This document shows positions 31,807 to 40,928 of a stretch of DNA of 64,000 bases, in pieces (the first letter of the stretch is position 1; every line of letters begins with the position of its first letter). The stretch covers positions 8,258,001-8,322,000 of the forward strand of contig NZ_CP010407.1 in NCBI RefSeq assembly GCF_000830005.1, in the 5' to 3' direction. The position numbers were made by a program, and so were the translations under genes. This DNA is from Streptomyces vietnamensis. GTDB taxonomy: Bacteria > Actinomycetota > Actinomycetes > Streptomycetales > Streptomycetaceae. Under the pieces are notes generated by a model, which was not told the origin of the DNA, did no database searches, and was given only the letters and a program-made list of their open reading frames with translations.

Positions 31807-33278
31807 TGAGATTTCGCCATCCACCCCTGGTCCTGAGTCTCGTCCTCGCGGTCCTGTCCTCCTTGCTGCTCGGAGCCACTCTCCTCAGTGCCCCGCCCGC
31901 CGCAGCGGCGACCGTCGACACCAACGCCTGGTACGTGCTGGTCAACCGCAGCAGCGGCAAGGCCCTGGACGTCTACAACCTGGCGACCGGTGACGGCGCC
32001 CGCATCACCCAGTGGACCAGGAACGACCAGAACCAGCAGCAGTGGCAGTTCGTCGCCTCCGGCGACGGCTACTACCGCGTCAAGTCCCGCCACTCCGGCA
32101 AGGTCCTGGACGTCCAGAACAGGTCCACCGCCAACGGCGCCCCGGTCGTCCAGTGGACCGACCTGAACGGCACCAACCAGCAGTGGCGGCTGGCCGACAG
32201 CGCGGACGGCTACGTGCGGTTCATCGCCCGCCACAGCGACAAGGCCCTCGAAGTACAGGGCGCCTCCACCGCCGACGGCGCGAACATCGTCCAGTACGAC
32301 GACTGGGGCGGTGCCAACCAGCAGTGGCAGCTCGTCAAGGTCGCCGGCGGCACCCCCGGCACCTGTGCCCTTCCCTCGACGTACCGCTGGTCGTCGACGG
32401 GCGCGCTGGCGCAGCCCAAGGCGGGATGGGCCTCGCTCAAGGACTTCACCGTCGCCCCCTACAACGGCAAGCAGCTCGTCTACGCGACGACGCACGGCAC
32501 CACGGGAACGGGAGCCGGCTGGGGTTCGATGAACTTCACCCCGTTCACCGACTGGTCGGAGATGGCCTCGGCCGGCCAGAACACGATGGCGAACTCCGCC
32601 GTCGCGCCCACGCTCTTCTACTTCGCGCCGAAGAACATCTGGGTGCTCGCCTACCAGTGGGGCAGGACCGCCTTCTCCTACCGGACGTCGACCGACCCCA
32701 CCAACCCGAACGGCTGGTCGGCGGAGCAGGAACTCTTCTCCGGAAGCATCGCCGACTCCGGAACCGGACCCATCGACCAGACGCTCATCGCCGACGGCAC
32801 GAACATGTACCTGTTCTTCGCCGGCGACAACGGCAAGATCTACCGGGCCAGCATGCCGATCGGGAACTTCCCGGGCAGTTTCGGCTCGTCGTACACGACG
32901 GTCATGAGCGACACGGTGAAGAACCTGTTCGAAGCCCCGCAGGTCTACAAGCTCCAGGGCCAGGACCGCTACCTCATGATCGTCGAGGCGGACGGTGCGC
33001 AGGGCCGGTACTTCCGCTCGTTCACGGCCACCAGCCTGAACGGTTCCTGGACGCCCCAGGCCGCGACCGAGAGCAACCCCTTCGCCGGAAAGGCCAACAG
33101 CGGCGCCACCTGGACCAACGACATCAGCCACGGCGAACTGATCCGCACCGGCGCCGACCAGACCTTCACGGTCGATCCCTGCAACCTGCGGTTCCTCTAC
33201 CAGGGACGCGATCCCAACTCCGGCGGCGACTACGGCCAGTGGCCCTACCGGCCGGGTCTGCTGACGCTGCAGCGCTGA
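31806..33278 (+). CDS. Secreted CBM13-GH62 alpha-L-arabinofuranosidase
   Basis: 490 residues, signal peptide about 1-36. An N-terminal ricin-type CBM13 with three repeats (about 38-175; 'NQQQWQF', 'NQQWRLA', 'NQQWQLV') is followed by a GH62 propeller (about 190-490) with '[25 protein letters not shown]', 'FEAPQVYKL' and '[10 protein letters not shown]'. This order matches the characterised S. coelicolor CBM13-GH62 arabinofuranosidase. It removes arabinose side chains from arabinoxylan, exposing the backbone to the GH10 and GH30 enzymes and supplying arabinose to the ara genes. The ATG overlaps the cupin stop (TGATG), unusual for a secreted enzyme placed after three cytoplasmic ones. Confidence 0.93.
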   Translation: MRFRHPPLVLSLVLAVLSSLLLGATLLSAPPAAAATVDTNAWYVLVNRSSGKALDVYNLATGDGARITQWTRNDQNQQQWQFVASGDGYYRVKSRHSGKVLDVQNRSTANGAPVVQWTDLNGTNQQWRLADSADGYVRFIARHSDKALEVQGASTADGANIVQYDDWGGANQQWQLVKVAGGTPGTCALPSTYRWSSTGALAQPKAGWASLKDFTVAPYNGKQLVYATTHGTTGTGAGWGSMNFTPFTDWSEMASAGQNTMANSAVAPTLFYFAPKNIWVLAYQWGRTAFSYRTSTDPTNPNGWSAEQELFSGSIADSGTGPIDQTLIADGTNMYLFFAGDNGKIYRASMPIGNFPGSFGSSYTTVMSDTVKNLFEAPQVYKLQGQDRYLMIVEADGAQGRYFRSFTATSLNGSWTPQAATESNPFAGKANSGATWTNDISHGELIRTGADQTFTVDPCNLRFLYQGRDPNSGGDYGQWPYRPGLLTLQR

Positions 33279-33313
33279 CGAGGTGACACCGGTCCGGCTC
33301 CGGGCGGGGCCGA

Positions 33314-33348
33314 CGTGGCGGGCCCGGCGGACGACCGGGCCCGCCACG
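33314..33348 (+). terminator. Terminator of the bxl-xylanase-GH62 operon
   Basis: Perfect 14-base arms (33314-33327 and 33335-33348) with a 7-base loop, 36 bases after the GH62 stop. It is the first strong hairpin I noticed downstream of bxlE on this strand, consistent with one long transcript. Confidence 0.8.
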
Positions 33349-33436
33349 GCCGCGTCCCGCCCCGCCCACCAGCCGGCCTTCCCGCCGTCGGGGCCGATCG
33401 GTCTGGTGCGGGGTGTCGTGTGGGAGTCTGGCGTCC

Positions 33437-33799
33437 ATGTCGATTTTCGCAAACGTCGTGGTGCTGCTCATCGCCGCTCTCCACGTGTACATCCTGGTCC
33501 TGGAGATGTTCCTGTGGACCGGTCCGCGAGCCCGGGCCGCGTTCGGGACCAGTGCCGGGTTCGCCGCCGAGACGAAGGCGCTCGCGGCCAATCAAGGGCT
33601 GTACAACGGCTTTCTCGCCGCCGGGCTGGTGTGGGGCGTGGTGGCGTCCGACCCGGTGGGCTTCCAGGCGAAGGTGTTCTTCCTGGTGTGCGTGGCCGTG
33701 GCCGGTGCGTACGGCGCCGCCACGGCCAGCCGGAAGATCCTCTTCGTGCAGACCGTCCCGGCGCTCATCGGTCTGGCACTGGTGCTGGCCGCCCACTGA
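33437..33799 (+). CDS. DUF1304 small membrane protein
   Basis: 120 residues with four hydrophobic segments. It matches the DUF1304 family: 'ALHVYILVLEMFLW', 'NQGLYNGFLAAGLVWG', and a C-terminal 'RKILFVQTVPALIGLALVL'. Function of the family is unknown. I chose ATG 33437 because it begins the first membrane helix. It lies alone between the hemicellulase operon and a pseudogene. Confidence 0.85.
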   Translation: MSIFANVVVLLIAALHVYILVLEMFLWTGPRARAAFGTSAGFAAETKALAANQGLYNGFLAAGLVWGVVASDPVGFQAKVFFLVCVAVAGAYGAATASRKILFVQTVPALIGLALVLAAH

Positions 33800-33831
33800 G
33801 CGATGCCGGCCGACCGGCCGGACCGGACAGG

Positions 33832-33853
33832 CCCGCAGGCTCACGCCTGCGGG
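33832..33853. terminator. Terminator between DUF1304 gene and convergent pseudogene
   Basis: CCCGCAGGC (33832-33840), loop TCAC, GCCTGCGGG (33845-33853): a perfect 9-base stem between converging reading frames. Confidence 0.65.
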
Positions 33854-34150
33854 TCAGGCGTCGGCCGCGCAGCGGAATCCGGTGTGGCCGCTGGTGCCGT
33901 CGGGGGTGCCTGCGGTGCGCGCGGCGACGCGGTAGCGGTGGCAGTAGGAGCGGTGGCACATGTGGGACCCGCCGCGCATGACCTTGGCCGTTCCGGTGGC
34001 CGGCCCGCTGGGGTCGACGAGCGGGCGGGCGGTGGCGTGGTCGGTGGTCCACCAGTCGGCGCACCACTCTCCACGTTGCCCGCCATGTTGTGGAGACCGT
34101 GGCCGTTGGGCTCGAAGGCGTCGACGGGGGCGGTACCCCGGTATCCGTCA
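33854..34150 (-). pseudogene. Frameshifted C-terminal fragment of a formylglycine-generating (SUMF1/FGE-sulfatase) protein
   Basis: Read on the minus strand, one frame gives 'GYRGTAPVDAFEPNGHGL' then 'HNMAGNV'. After a one-base deletion near 34070 the neighbouring frame continues with 'WCADWWTTDHATARPLVDP', 'GPATGTAKVMRGGSH', 'CHRSYCHRYRVAAR' and 'TGFRCAADA' to a stop at 33854. That is the unmistakable end of an SUMF1/FGE-sulfatase domain (NVWEWCADW, RGGS, GFRC). The N-terminal two thirds are missing, so this is a decayed fragment, not a sequencing slip alone. Confidence 0.8.
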
Positions 34151-34430
34151 GTTGCGGTACCGGGTCGGTCATCAGGGCCCGCATCGGGGTGTGCAGGGAC
34201 AGCCGTCCGACCGGGAACTCCTCCGGGCGCGGCAAGGGTTCCAGTGCCTTGTCCCCCTGTGCGCGCTGGGCGCGTACCAGCAGGTGTTCGTCGGTGACCT
34301 GCACTTTCACCTATGTGCTAAGTGCTGTAGGGGCGGTCGCGAGTGGGGGTCAATGGATCCGGCGCGCATCTAGCACGGCCGTACGAATCCCTTCACGATC
34401 AGCCGCTTGGCGCGCGTCGGCCGGCCGGCA
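34151..34430. other. Stretch without recognised gene
   Basis: The minus strand from about 34310 to 34150 encodes an open peptide containing 'EHLLVRAQRAQGDKALEPL' and 'VGRLSLHTPMRALMTDPV', with typical codon usage but no family I recognise; it fuses into the broken FGE frame. It may be the end of another deleted gene. 34311-34430 shows nothing I can support. Confidence 0.4.
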
Positions 34431-35027
34431 TCAGCCCAGGTCGTGCCCGGTCACCGCACGGGCGTAGGAGCGCAGGGCGGTGATGACCTCGTTGCGTGTG
34501 CGGCGGCCGGCCAGGATTTCCATCTGGTAGCCGTCCTCCATGGCGACGAAGTTCGCCGCGAGGAGCCGGGACGGGTCGGTCAGGGTGAAGTGGCCCTGGG
34601 CCTGCCCCAGCACCAGGACGGCGTGGTAGACGGAGATCTGGCGTTCCGTCAGCGCGCTGTCGAGGGCGGCCGCCCTGGCGTCGCGCAGGCAGCGGGGCCA
34701 GTACTCGTAGAGCAGCCGGGTCAGCGCGTCGTCCGGGCCGGTGGCCGGGCCGCGGTCGATGCAGGCGCGCAGTTGGTCCCGGGCGTCGGTGAACTGTTCC
34801 GCGGCGCGTTCGCGTTCCTGGCTGTAGCGCTCGATCGCCTGCTGGTAGGTCTCGTGGACGAGGGCGTCGAGGTCGCCGTAGTAGAGCACGGCCGCGGGTG
34901 TCACCCCGGCCTCGTCGGCGACGTCGCGCAGGCGCAGCCCGTCCAGGCCGCGTGCGAGCAGCGCCCGCTGTACGGCCGCGTTGAGCTCGGCCCGCCGGTT
35001 CGCCTTGCCCCGCTTCGCCGACGTCAT
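34431..35027 (-). CDS. TetR-family transcriptional regulator
   Basis: 198 residues. N-terminal TetR helix-turn-helix about residues 30-52 ('GLRLRDVADEAGVTPAAVLYYGDLDALVHET'), with a C-terminal ligand-binding helical domain. It is divergent from an amino-acid permease/nitrilase pair, and the 207-base gap contains the palindrome CGTTTTAACAAAACG just after a good promoter, so it most likely represses that operon. The effector is presumably an amino acid, amine or nitrile/amide transported by the permease; unknown. Confidence 0.88.
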   Translation of the reverse strand: MTSAKRGKANRRAELNAAVQRALLARGLDGLRLRDVADEAGVTPAAVLYYGDLDALVHETYQQAIERYSQERERAAEQFTDARDQLRACIDRGPATGPDDALTRLLYEYWPRCLRDARAAALDSALTERQISVYHAVLVLGQAQGHFTLTDPSRLLAANFVAMEDGYQMEILAGRRTRNEVITALRSYARAVTGHDLG

Positions 35028-35164
35028 GTCTCACCCCTCGGTCGTGGTCCGGTCGGATCGCGTCCGCCGTCTGCCGGGAGCAGGGGTGGCATCGGAGCCG
35101 TGCAGCGCTCGTGCAGTGACTCGGTCGCGTTCCATATTTGTATTTAACTACAGAGGTCCAAGCC

Positions 35165-35210
35165 TTGACGAGGGAGATGGTCAGTTCTTAAATCTCGTTT
35201 TAACAAAACG
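35165..35210 (+). promoter_or_regulatory. Promoter of the permease-nitrilase operon with TetR-type operator
   Basis: TTGACG (35165-35170), 17-base spacer, TTAAAT (35188-35193) then the perfect palindrome CGTTTT-AAC-AAAACG (35196-35210) covering the expected start of transcription. The AT-rich leader is unusual for this DNA. Confidence 0.6.
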
Positions 35211-35234
35211 CGTCCCACGTGAGGAGCCTCCGCC

Positions 35235-36761
35235 GTGACGCTCGACTCGAATGACACCGCTGCCGGACCGAGAGCCGGCGCATCCCCCAGCCCCGTCGAC
35301 AAGGGGCTGCGCAGCGGCAGCGTGGGCCTGCTCGGTGTGGTCGCCCTCGGGCTCTCCTCCACCGCACCGGCCTACTCCATAGCCGTCACGCTCGGTCTGG
35401 TCACGATGACCGTGGGGCACCTCGCTCCCGCGGCGCTGCTGATCGGCTTCGTGCCGATCCTGCTGACGGCGTTCGCCTTCCGTGAGCTCAACCGGGACAT
35501 GCCGGACTGCGGCACCACCTTCGTGTGGAACACCCGGGCCTACGGCCCCTGGACGGGCTGGCTCGTCGGAAGCTGGGTGCCCACCGTGGCCACCCTCTTC
35601 GCCATGACCGCGCTCGCCCAGGTCAGCGCCACCTACCTGCTCTCCGTCCTCGGCCTCGACGACCTGGCCGGCAACGACGCCGCCGTGACCGTCACGGGTC
35701 TGCTCCTGCTCGCCGGCGCGACCGCACTGGCCCGCCGGGGACTGCAGATCGCCACCGGCATCCAGTACGCGCTGCTCGGACTGCAGCTCGTGGCGCTGTT
35801 CGGGCTCGGCTTCGCGGCCTTCACCCGGCCCGGCGCCGCCACGCCCTCGCTGTCCTGGCTCAACCCCTTCGCCTTCGACGGCGCCGGTCCGTTCGCCGAG
35901 GCGGTGCTGCTGTGCCTCTTCATCTACTGGGGCTGGGACGCGCTGATCACCGTGAACGAGGAGAGCAGCGACGCCGACCGCGTCCCCGGTCGCGCCGTGC
36001 TGATCTCCACCTTCGTCCTCCTCGTCACCTACCTGTTCACCGCGTTCGCCGCCGTCGGATATGCGGGAACCGGAACCACCGGCATCGGCCTCGGCAACCC
36101 CGACAACGCCACGGACTTCCTGGCGGCCCTCGCTCCGCCGCTGCTCGGAAAGGCGCTGGCGACCGTCGTCCAGCTCGCCGTCTGCGTCAGCGCCCTGTCC
36201 GCGATGCTCACCAGTCTGGTCGGCAGCGGCCGCGGTTTTCTGTCGATGACCACCCACGGGGCCCTGCCGAGGATGTTCGCCCGCATCCACCCCCGCTACC
36301 GGACACCCACCGTCGGCACCGTCTCCTTCGGCATCGCCACCGCCGTGACCCTGGTGGTTCTCAAGCTCGCCTCGCCGCGCTTCCTGGGCGATGCCATCCT
36401 GTGCATCGGTCTCCTGATCGCCTGCTACTACGGTGCCACCGCCTTCGCCTGCGTCTGGCACTTCCGTCACCGCCTGCGCGACTCCGTACGCGACCTGCTG
36501 TTCAAGGGCGTGTTGCCGGCGCTCGGCGGCCTGATGATGCTCGCCGCGCTCGCCCGCAGCGCCTACGACACGATCGCGCCCGACTACGGCAGCACCTCCT
36601 TCCACGGCATCGGCGGCGTCTTCCTCCTCGGCATCGGCGCCGTGGCCCTCGGGGGCCTCGTCGTCCTGCTCGTCCGTGCCGAATTCCCCCGCTTCTTCCG
36701 CGAGGGCAAAGAATCCGTCGCCCCGCCGACCCTCACCGAATCCACCCGGAACGAAAGCTGA
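35235..36761 (+). CDS. APC-superfamily amino acid/amine permease
   Basis: 508 residues, about twelve membrane segments. Typical APC features are 'LGVVALGLSSTAPAYSIAVTLG' in helix 1, 'RELNRDMPDCGTTFVWNTRAYGPWTGWLVGSW', and 'SSDADRVPGRAVLIST'. GTG 35235 follows GAGGAG. It is the first gene of an operon with a carbon-nitrogen hydrolase (8-base gap), suggesting uptake of an amino-acid- or amine-like compound that the hydrolase then cleaves. Substrate cannot be told from sequence. Confidence 0.88.
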   Translation: MTLDSNDTAAGPRAGASPSPVDKGLRSGSVGLLGVVALGLSSTAPAYSIAVTLGLVTMTVGHLAPAALLIGFVPILLTAFAFRELNRDMPDCGTTFVWNTRAYGPWTGWLVGSWVPTVATLFAMTALAQVSATYLLSVLGLDDLAGNDAAVTVTGLLLLAGATALARRGLQIATGIQYALLGLQLVALFGLGFAAFTRPGAATPSLSWLNPFAFDGAGPFAEAVLLCLFIYWGWDALITVNEESSDADRVPGRAVLISTFVLLVTYLFTAFAAVGYAGTGTTGIGLGNPDNATDFLAALAPPLLGKALATVVQLAVCVSALSAMLTSLVGSGRGFLSMTTHGALPRMFARIHPRYRTPTVGTVSFGIATAVTLVVLKLASPRFLGDAILCIGLLIACYYGATAFACVWHFRHRLRDSVRDLLFKGVLPALGGLMMLAALARSAYDTIAPDYGSTSFHGIGGVFLLGIGAVALGGLVVLLVRAEFPRFFREGKESVAPPTLTESTRNES

Positions 36762-36769
36762 TCCCGCCG

Positions 36770-37651
36770 ATGCGTACCCTGGCCATCGCCGCCGTCCAGA
36801 CCGCCCCCGTGCCGTACGACCTGGAAGCCACCTGGTCCCGGTTCGCCCACCAGGTGAGGACCGTCCGCGAACTCTTTCCGCACGTCCAACTCGTCGTCGT
36901 GCCCGAACTGTTCCTCGCCGCGGAGGGACCGCTGCTCGGCGAACACCCCGAGAACTGGATGGAGAAGGCCGCGGTCTCCATCCCCGGGCCGCTCACCGAC
37001 CGCCTCGCGGGATTGGCGATGGAGACCGGACTGTGGCTCGTACCGGGCACGGTGTTCGAGCGCACGGCCGACGGCACGATCCACAACACCGCGCTCGCGA
37101 TCTCACCCGAGGGGGACATCGCCGCCGGCTACCGGAAGGTCTTCCCCTGGCAGCCGTACGAACAGGCCACGCCCGGGAACCGCTTCACCGTCTTCGAGAT
37201 TCCCGGGGTCGGCCGTGTGGGCCTGGCCATCTGTTACGACGGGTCCTTCCCCGAGACCATGCGCCAGCTGGCCTGGCTCGGCGCCGAGGTCGTCATCCAG
37301 CCCACCCTGACCACCACCCGCGACCGGGAGATGGAGCTGGTCTGCGCCCGCGCCAACGCCTGGACCAACCAGCTCTACGTCGTCAACGTCAACGCCTCCG
37401 ACCCGGCCGGCGTCGGTACCAGCGTCATCGTCGACCCCGAGGGCACCGTCCGCCAGCAGGCGGGAGGGGGAGAGGAGGTCCTCGTCGACGTCCTCGACCT
37501 GGACGCCGTCACCCGCGTCCGCACGTACGGCTCAGCCGGCATCAACCGCCCCTGGAGCCAGCTCGCCCGCTACGGATCGGCCATCGAACTGCCCATGTAC
37601 GGCGGTACGTTCCGCACACCCGACTGGCTCAAGGAGACAGAAGGGCACTGA
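36770..37651 (+). CDS. Carbon-nitrogen hydrolase (nitrilase superfamily)
   Basis: 293 residues with the Glu-Lys-Cys catalytic triad visible: Glu46 in 'VVVPELFLA', Lys123 in 'AAGYRKVFPWQPYE' and Cys155 in 'GLAICYDGSFPETMRQLAW'. Members hydrolyse nitriles, amides or carbamoyl groups; the 'ICYDGSFPE' form is closer to aliphatic amidase or carbamoylase branches than to true nitrilases, but I cannot be sure. It has a poor ribosome-binding site and lies 8 bases after the permease gene, so it is probably co-translated. No signal peptide. Confidence 0.87.
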   Translation: MRTLAIAAVQTAPVPYDLEATWSRFAHQVRTVRELFPHVQLVVVPELFLAAEGPLLGEHPENWMEKAAVSIPGPLTDRLAGLAMETGLWLVPGTVFERTADGTIHNTALAISPEGDIAAGYRKVFPWQPYEQATPGNRFTVFEIPGVGRVGLAICYDGSFPETMRQLAWLGAEVVIQPTLTTTRDREMELVCARANAWTNQLYVVNVNASDPAGVGTSVIVDPEGTVRQQAGGGEEVLVDVLDLDAVTRVRTYGSAGINRPWSQLARYGSAIELPMYGGTFRTPDWLKETEGH

Positions 37652-37691
37652 GCCGGGAATCCACCGGGTGCGGTCCCAGGTGGGCCTCCCG

Positions 37692-37736
37692 CCGGTGTCG
37701 CCTGCCCCGCCTCTGCCCTGGGGCGGGCGGCACCGG
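37692..37736 (+). terminator. Terminator after the nitrilase gene
   Basis: 17-base stem (37692-37708 with 37720-37736, two G-T pairs) and an 11-base loop, 40 bases after the stop. It can also serve the opposing hydrolase remnant. Confidence 0.65.
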
Positions 37737-37753
37737 ACCCCGCGCGGTCGTCT

Positions 37754-38041
37754 TCATCTCTTCGGCCCGGTCCCGATGTGCCGGTCGACCGTCCGGGTGA
37801 AGAAGGCGCCGAAGCGTTCGGCCACGGCACCGGGCCGTTCCAGGTGGGCCCAGTGACCGGCGCCGGCGATCGCGACGCACTCGGCCGCCGTGAACCTCGG
37901 CGTGACGGCCCCGGCGACCAGTTCCTCGGTGATGAACGGGTCTTCGGCCCCGCGCAGGACCAGGACGGGGCCCGTGTACCGGCTGGGCCGAGCGCCGTCG
38001 GGGTGGCCGGTGTTCCAGCAAGTCATGGATGCCCTGCTCAC
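37754..38041 (-). pseudogene. C-terminal remnant of an alpha/beta-hydrolase
   Basis: 95 residues. 'GPVLVLRGAEDPFITEELV' and 'AGAGHWAHLERPGAVAERFGAFF' are the end of the alpha/beta-hydrolase fold, with the acid (Asp in GAEDPF) and the catalytic His (GHWAHLE). The nucleophile elbow and all of the N-terminal two thirds are absent. The first 20 or so residues before 'SRYTGPVLVL' do not look like the family, so a deletion joins unrelated sequence there. Probably inactive. Confidence 0.65.
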
Positions 38042-38083
38042 GCGGCCCGGAGCCTGATGTACAGGCGATGCGAAACCGGACTC

Positions 38084-40927
38084 TCAGGGCGAATCGCCTT
38101 CGGACGAGGGCTCGGCGTCCTCGGCCCGCAGGGATTCAAAAGTCGGCCTGTCGGTCTCGACCCGGTAGGACTTGACGAGCGCGCTGATCCATTCGTCGCC
38201 GTGTTCCGGAGCCGTGTCCAGGTACGCGGCGATCTCCTCGCCCCGTTCGCCGCTCGTGAAGGCGTCCCAGCCGGCCGGGAGCGTGGCCTCCCGCCCCACC
38301 GCCACAGAGGTGAAATCCTGGACGTCGTCCTCGGTCAGCGAATCGCCGAGGGTCGTTCCCGCCCAGCCTTCCACCGCGACGCCCAGGAGGCGGGCCGTGT
38401 CCGACACGAGCTCGGGCATCTCCTCGCCGACCTCGGCCGCGAGATCCCGCACGAGCGTGGGGTGGAACACGCGCTCGCGGTGACTCAGCCCGTCCGCCGC
38501 CTCCAGGACGGCCCTGCGCAGAGCGGTGGCCTCCGGGGACCGCCCCGCACCGGAACGGCGGTACGCCCGGAGCCGTGCGACATCGACCCGCAGCAGCGGG
38601 ACGGGAGTGGGCAGTGCTCGTGCCGCCCTGCGTGCCAGGTCCAGGATCCCGAGCGCTTCGGCGAACTGCGCGAGATCCTCGGCGATCCTGGCCCCGAGGA
38701 GAGCTATCTCCACGAATCCGGACGCGTCGCCCGTCCGCAGAACCTGCCTCCGGGCCAGCGCCTCACGATGCCGCGCTTCATCCATCCGTCCGAGCATGGC
38801 CAGGGCCTCGATCTCCAGGACGGCGATCTCGGCGCGTCCCCCTTCCTCCGGCCTGCCCCGGAGCAGCGACAAGGCCTCCGCGGGCTTTCCCGCGTCCAGG
38901 AGGTCGCGGCCTCTGCGCACCGTCTGCCGGGCCCAGACCGTGGAGTCCGCAGCCCCCAGCGTGTCCCGGTCGACCGCGAAGCGGAGCCGGTCGGCGAGGT
39001 ACACGCGGCTGGACGCCGGCAGTTCGTCGAGCGCGCCGTCGAGCAGCACACCCGCCTCCGGCGTCCAGCGTGCGTCGAGGATGCCGGCGTCCTGCCCGAG
39101 GGCCAGCCGGTGGTACAGCTCTTCCGCCCGCGCCTCCACACCGTCGAGGGCGCCGTAGTATTCCACGGCCCGGCGGTGGATGTCGCGCGTGCCCTCGGGG
39201 CTGTCCCGGCGGAGCAGGGGCAGAGTCGTCCGCCGTACATCGGCACGGTGTACGAGGGCCTCCCGTCCGGGCACCGGATCCATCAGCGTCCCCTCCTCCG
39301 CCAAGAGCCGGAAGAGCTGCCGGGCACGGGCGTCGTCCACTTCCCCGAGCCGGCAGGGGACGGCGAGCACCTGCCGGATCAGGTCCGGAGTGATCAGGCG
39401 CAGGGTGAGACCAGGGCTGGCGATCCTTTTGAGGTCCGGGTCGTCGAGGTGGTCCAGGACCCGCCGGTACAGCACGGCCTGGACCTCCTCGTCCTCGAGG
39501 GTGGACAGGATTCGGCGGAGGTCCTCGTCCGCGCGGAGCCCTTCCTCGCCCTCGCGCCGGATCACTTCCGCGGCGAGCCGGAGGCTGAGCGGGTTCTCTC
39601 CTATCCGCTCGGTGACGCTGCGCAGGAACTCCTTGTCCACCCGGATCCCTGCCGCTCCGAGCTGGTGCCGAAGGAACTCCACGGCGAGTGCCGGTTCGAG
39701 CCCGGGAAGGGCGAGCGTGCGGCTGGGCGGCCCCAGCGGGGACCGGCCGGCGAACACGAGGCGAAGCAGGGGGTGGGCGCGCTGGAGCCGGTCCAGGAAG
39801 TCCCACAGCCGCGCCATGGCGTCGGGGCCGTGTCGCTGCGCGCGCTCCATGGTGTCCAGAACCATGATCAGCGGGACGGGCGGACGGCCGGAGGCCGCGT
39901 CGGCCACCAGCCCGAACCGCCGGATGAGCTCGTCCTCGTCGTCACGCAGGTGGTCGGGCAGCGTGCCCGCGTTCCCCTCGTCGATGACCCCGCGTGCGTT
40001 GGCCAGGGTGCGGTGCACCGCTCTCTCCAGCCGGCGTGCGTCGTCCGCGGCCTCCGGAGACAGCAGACCGAGTTGGTGCGCCGCCTCGGCGAGGAGCGTG
40101 AGCGGCAGTTGGGGGAGCAGGTCGGCCCGGTCGAAGGTCAGGTAGCAGAGCGGAAGGCTCCGGTGGTCCACGGTCCACACGTGGTCCAGGAGGAGGCGGG
40201 AGACCAGGGCGGACTTGCCGACGCCTCCGGGGCCGTACACGGCGACCGGTTGGCAGGCGGCCAGGCCGGGGAAGGACGTGCGGTCCTCGACGTACTCGGA
40301 GAGGAGGCCCAACTCCGCCCGTCGGCCCACGAAATGGTCGTCCGCCAGGAGGCGAAGCGGCTGGAGGATCGCGGTCACCTCGATCGCGCGACGGACGGCG
40401 CCGACGTCGGGGAGGTGGACACCCTGCTTCGTCAGTGTCGCGGTGGTGCGGGGCGCCGCCGCGAGCCATTCGGCGAAGCGCAGGGTTCCGGACAGCTGGT
40501 CCATGCTCTGCCCCTCGACGTCGCGGGCGGAACCGCGAAGGTAGGCCTCGGCCATGACGCGTCCGGTGTCGGCCGCTCGGGGGCGGGTGGCCGCCAGGGT
40601 TCCGAGCAACTCGTCGCGGCCGCGGAGCGTCTCGAGAGTGGCGCTCCGAACACGGGGTGCCAGACACCACCGGGTGCCGACCGGTGTGCTCACGCGTTCG
40701 CAGTCCCGCACCACGAAGTCGCGGAGCGCCTGGTCGTACGGCGGCTCTCCGAGCCCGACCAGGTCGGCCGCGTCGAAGAAGCCGAGGAGCACGGCTGCCT
40801 CCCGGTAGACGGTGGAGGATCCGGCGTTCGGCGGCGAGGAAGGGGCAGGGGTGTGCTCGTCCTCGGTACGGCGGGCTCGCAGGCGAGCCCTGACCTCCGC
40901 GGACGTGACGGTCCTGCGCTCGGGCAT
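38084..40927 (-). CDS. STAND-like P-loop NTPase with C-terminal helical repeats
   Basis: 947 residues. Residues 1-195 are a helical, partly disordered region with no recognised domain. At 199-206 'FVGRRAEL' begins an AAA_16/NACHT-type NTPase with Walker A GPGGVGKS (232-239) and Walker B 'LIMVLDTMER' (Asp358), followed by 'LRLVFAGRS' (sensor) and winged-helix-like sequence. The rest (about 530-947) is alpha-helical with TPR-like pairs such as 'AEALSLLRGRPEEGGRAEIAVLEIEALAMLGRMDEARH'. STAND proteins act as ATP-switched receptors in bacterial defence and signalling. It is the last gene of a three-gene minus-strand operon; only one base separates its ATG from the stop of the EAD1-like-AAA gene. 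Target unknown. Confidence 0.82.
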   Translation of the reverse strand: MPERRTVTSAEVRARLRARRTEDEHTPAPSSPPNAGSSTVYREAAVLLGFFDAADLVGLGEPPYDQALRDFVVRDCERVSTPVGTRWCLAPRVRSATLETLRGRDELLGTLAATRPRAADTGRVMAEAYLRGSARDVEGQSMDQLSGTLRFAEWLAAAPRTTATLTKQGVHLPDVGAVRRAIEVTAILQPLRLLADDHFVGRRAELGLLSEYVEDRTSFPGLAACQPVAVYGPGGVGKSALVSRLLLDHVWTVDHRSLPLCYLTFDRADLLPQLPLTLLAEAAHQLGLLSPEAADDARRLERAVHRTLANARGVIDEGNAGTLPDHLRDDEDELIRRFGLVADAASGRPPVPLIMVLDTMERAQRHGPDAMARLWDFLDRLQRAHPLLRLVFAGRSPLGPPSRTLALPGLEPALAVEFLRHQLGAAGIRVDKEFLRSVTERIGENPLSLRLAAEVIRREGEEGLRADEDLRRILSTLEDEEVQAVLYRRVLDHLDDPDLKRIASPGLTLRLITPDLIRQVLAVPCRLGEVDDARARQLFRLLAEEGTLMDPVPGREALVHRADVRRTTLPLLRRDSPEGTRDIHRRAVEYYGALDGVEARAEELYHRLALGQDAGILDARWTPEAGVLLDGALDELPASSRVYLADRLRFAVDRDTLGAADSTVWARQTVRRGRDLLDAGKPAEALSLLRGRPEEGGRAEIAVLEIEALAMLGRMDEARHREALARRQVLRTGDASGFVEIALLGARIAEDLAQFAEALGILDLARRAARALPTPVPLLRVDVARLRAYRRSGAGRSPEATALRRAVLEAADGLSHRERVFHPTLVRDLAAEVGEEMPELVSDTARLLGVAVEGWAGTTLGDSLTEDDVQDFTSVAVGREATLPAGWDAFTSGERGEEIAAYLDTAPEHGDEWISALVKSYRVETDRPTFESLRAEDAEPSSEGDSP

Positions 40928-40928
40928 G

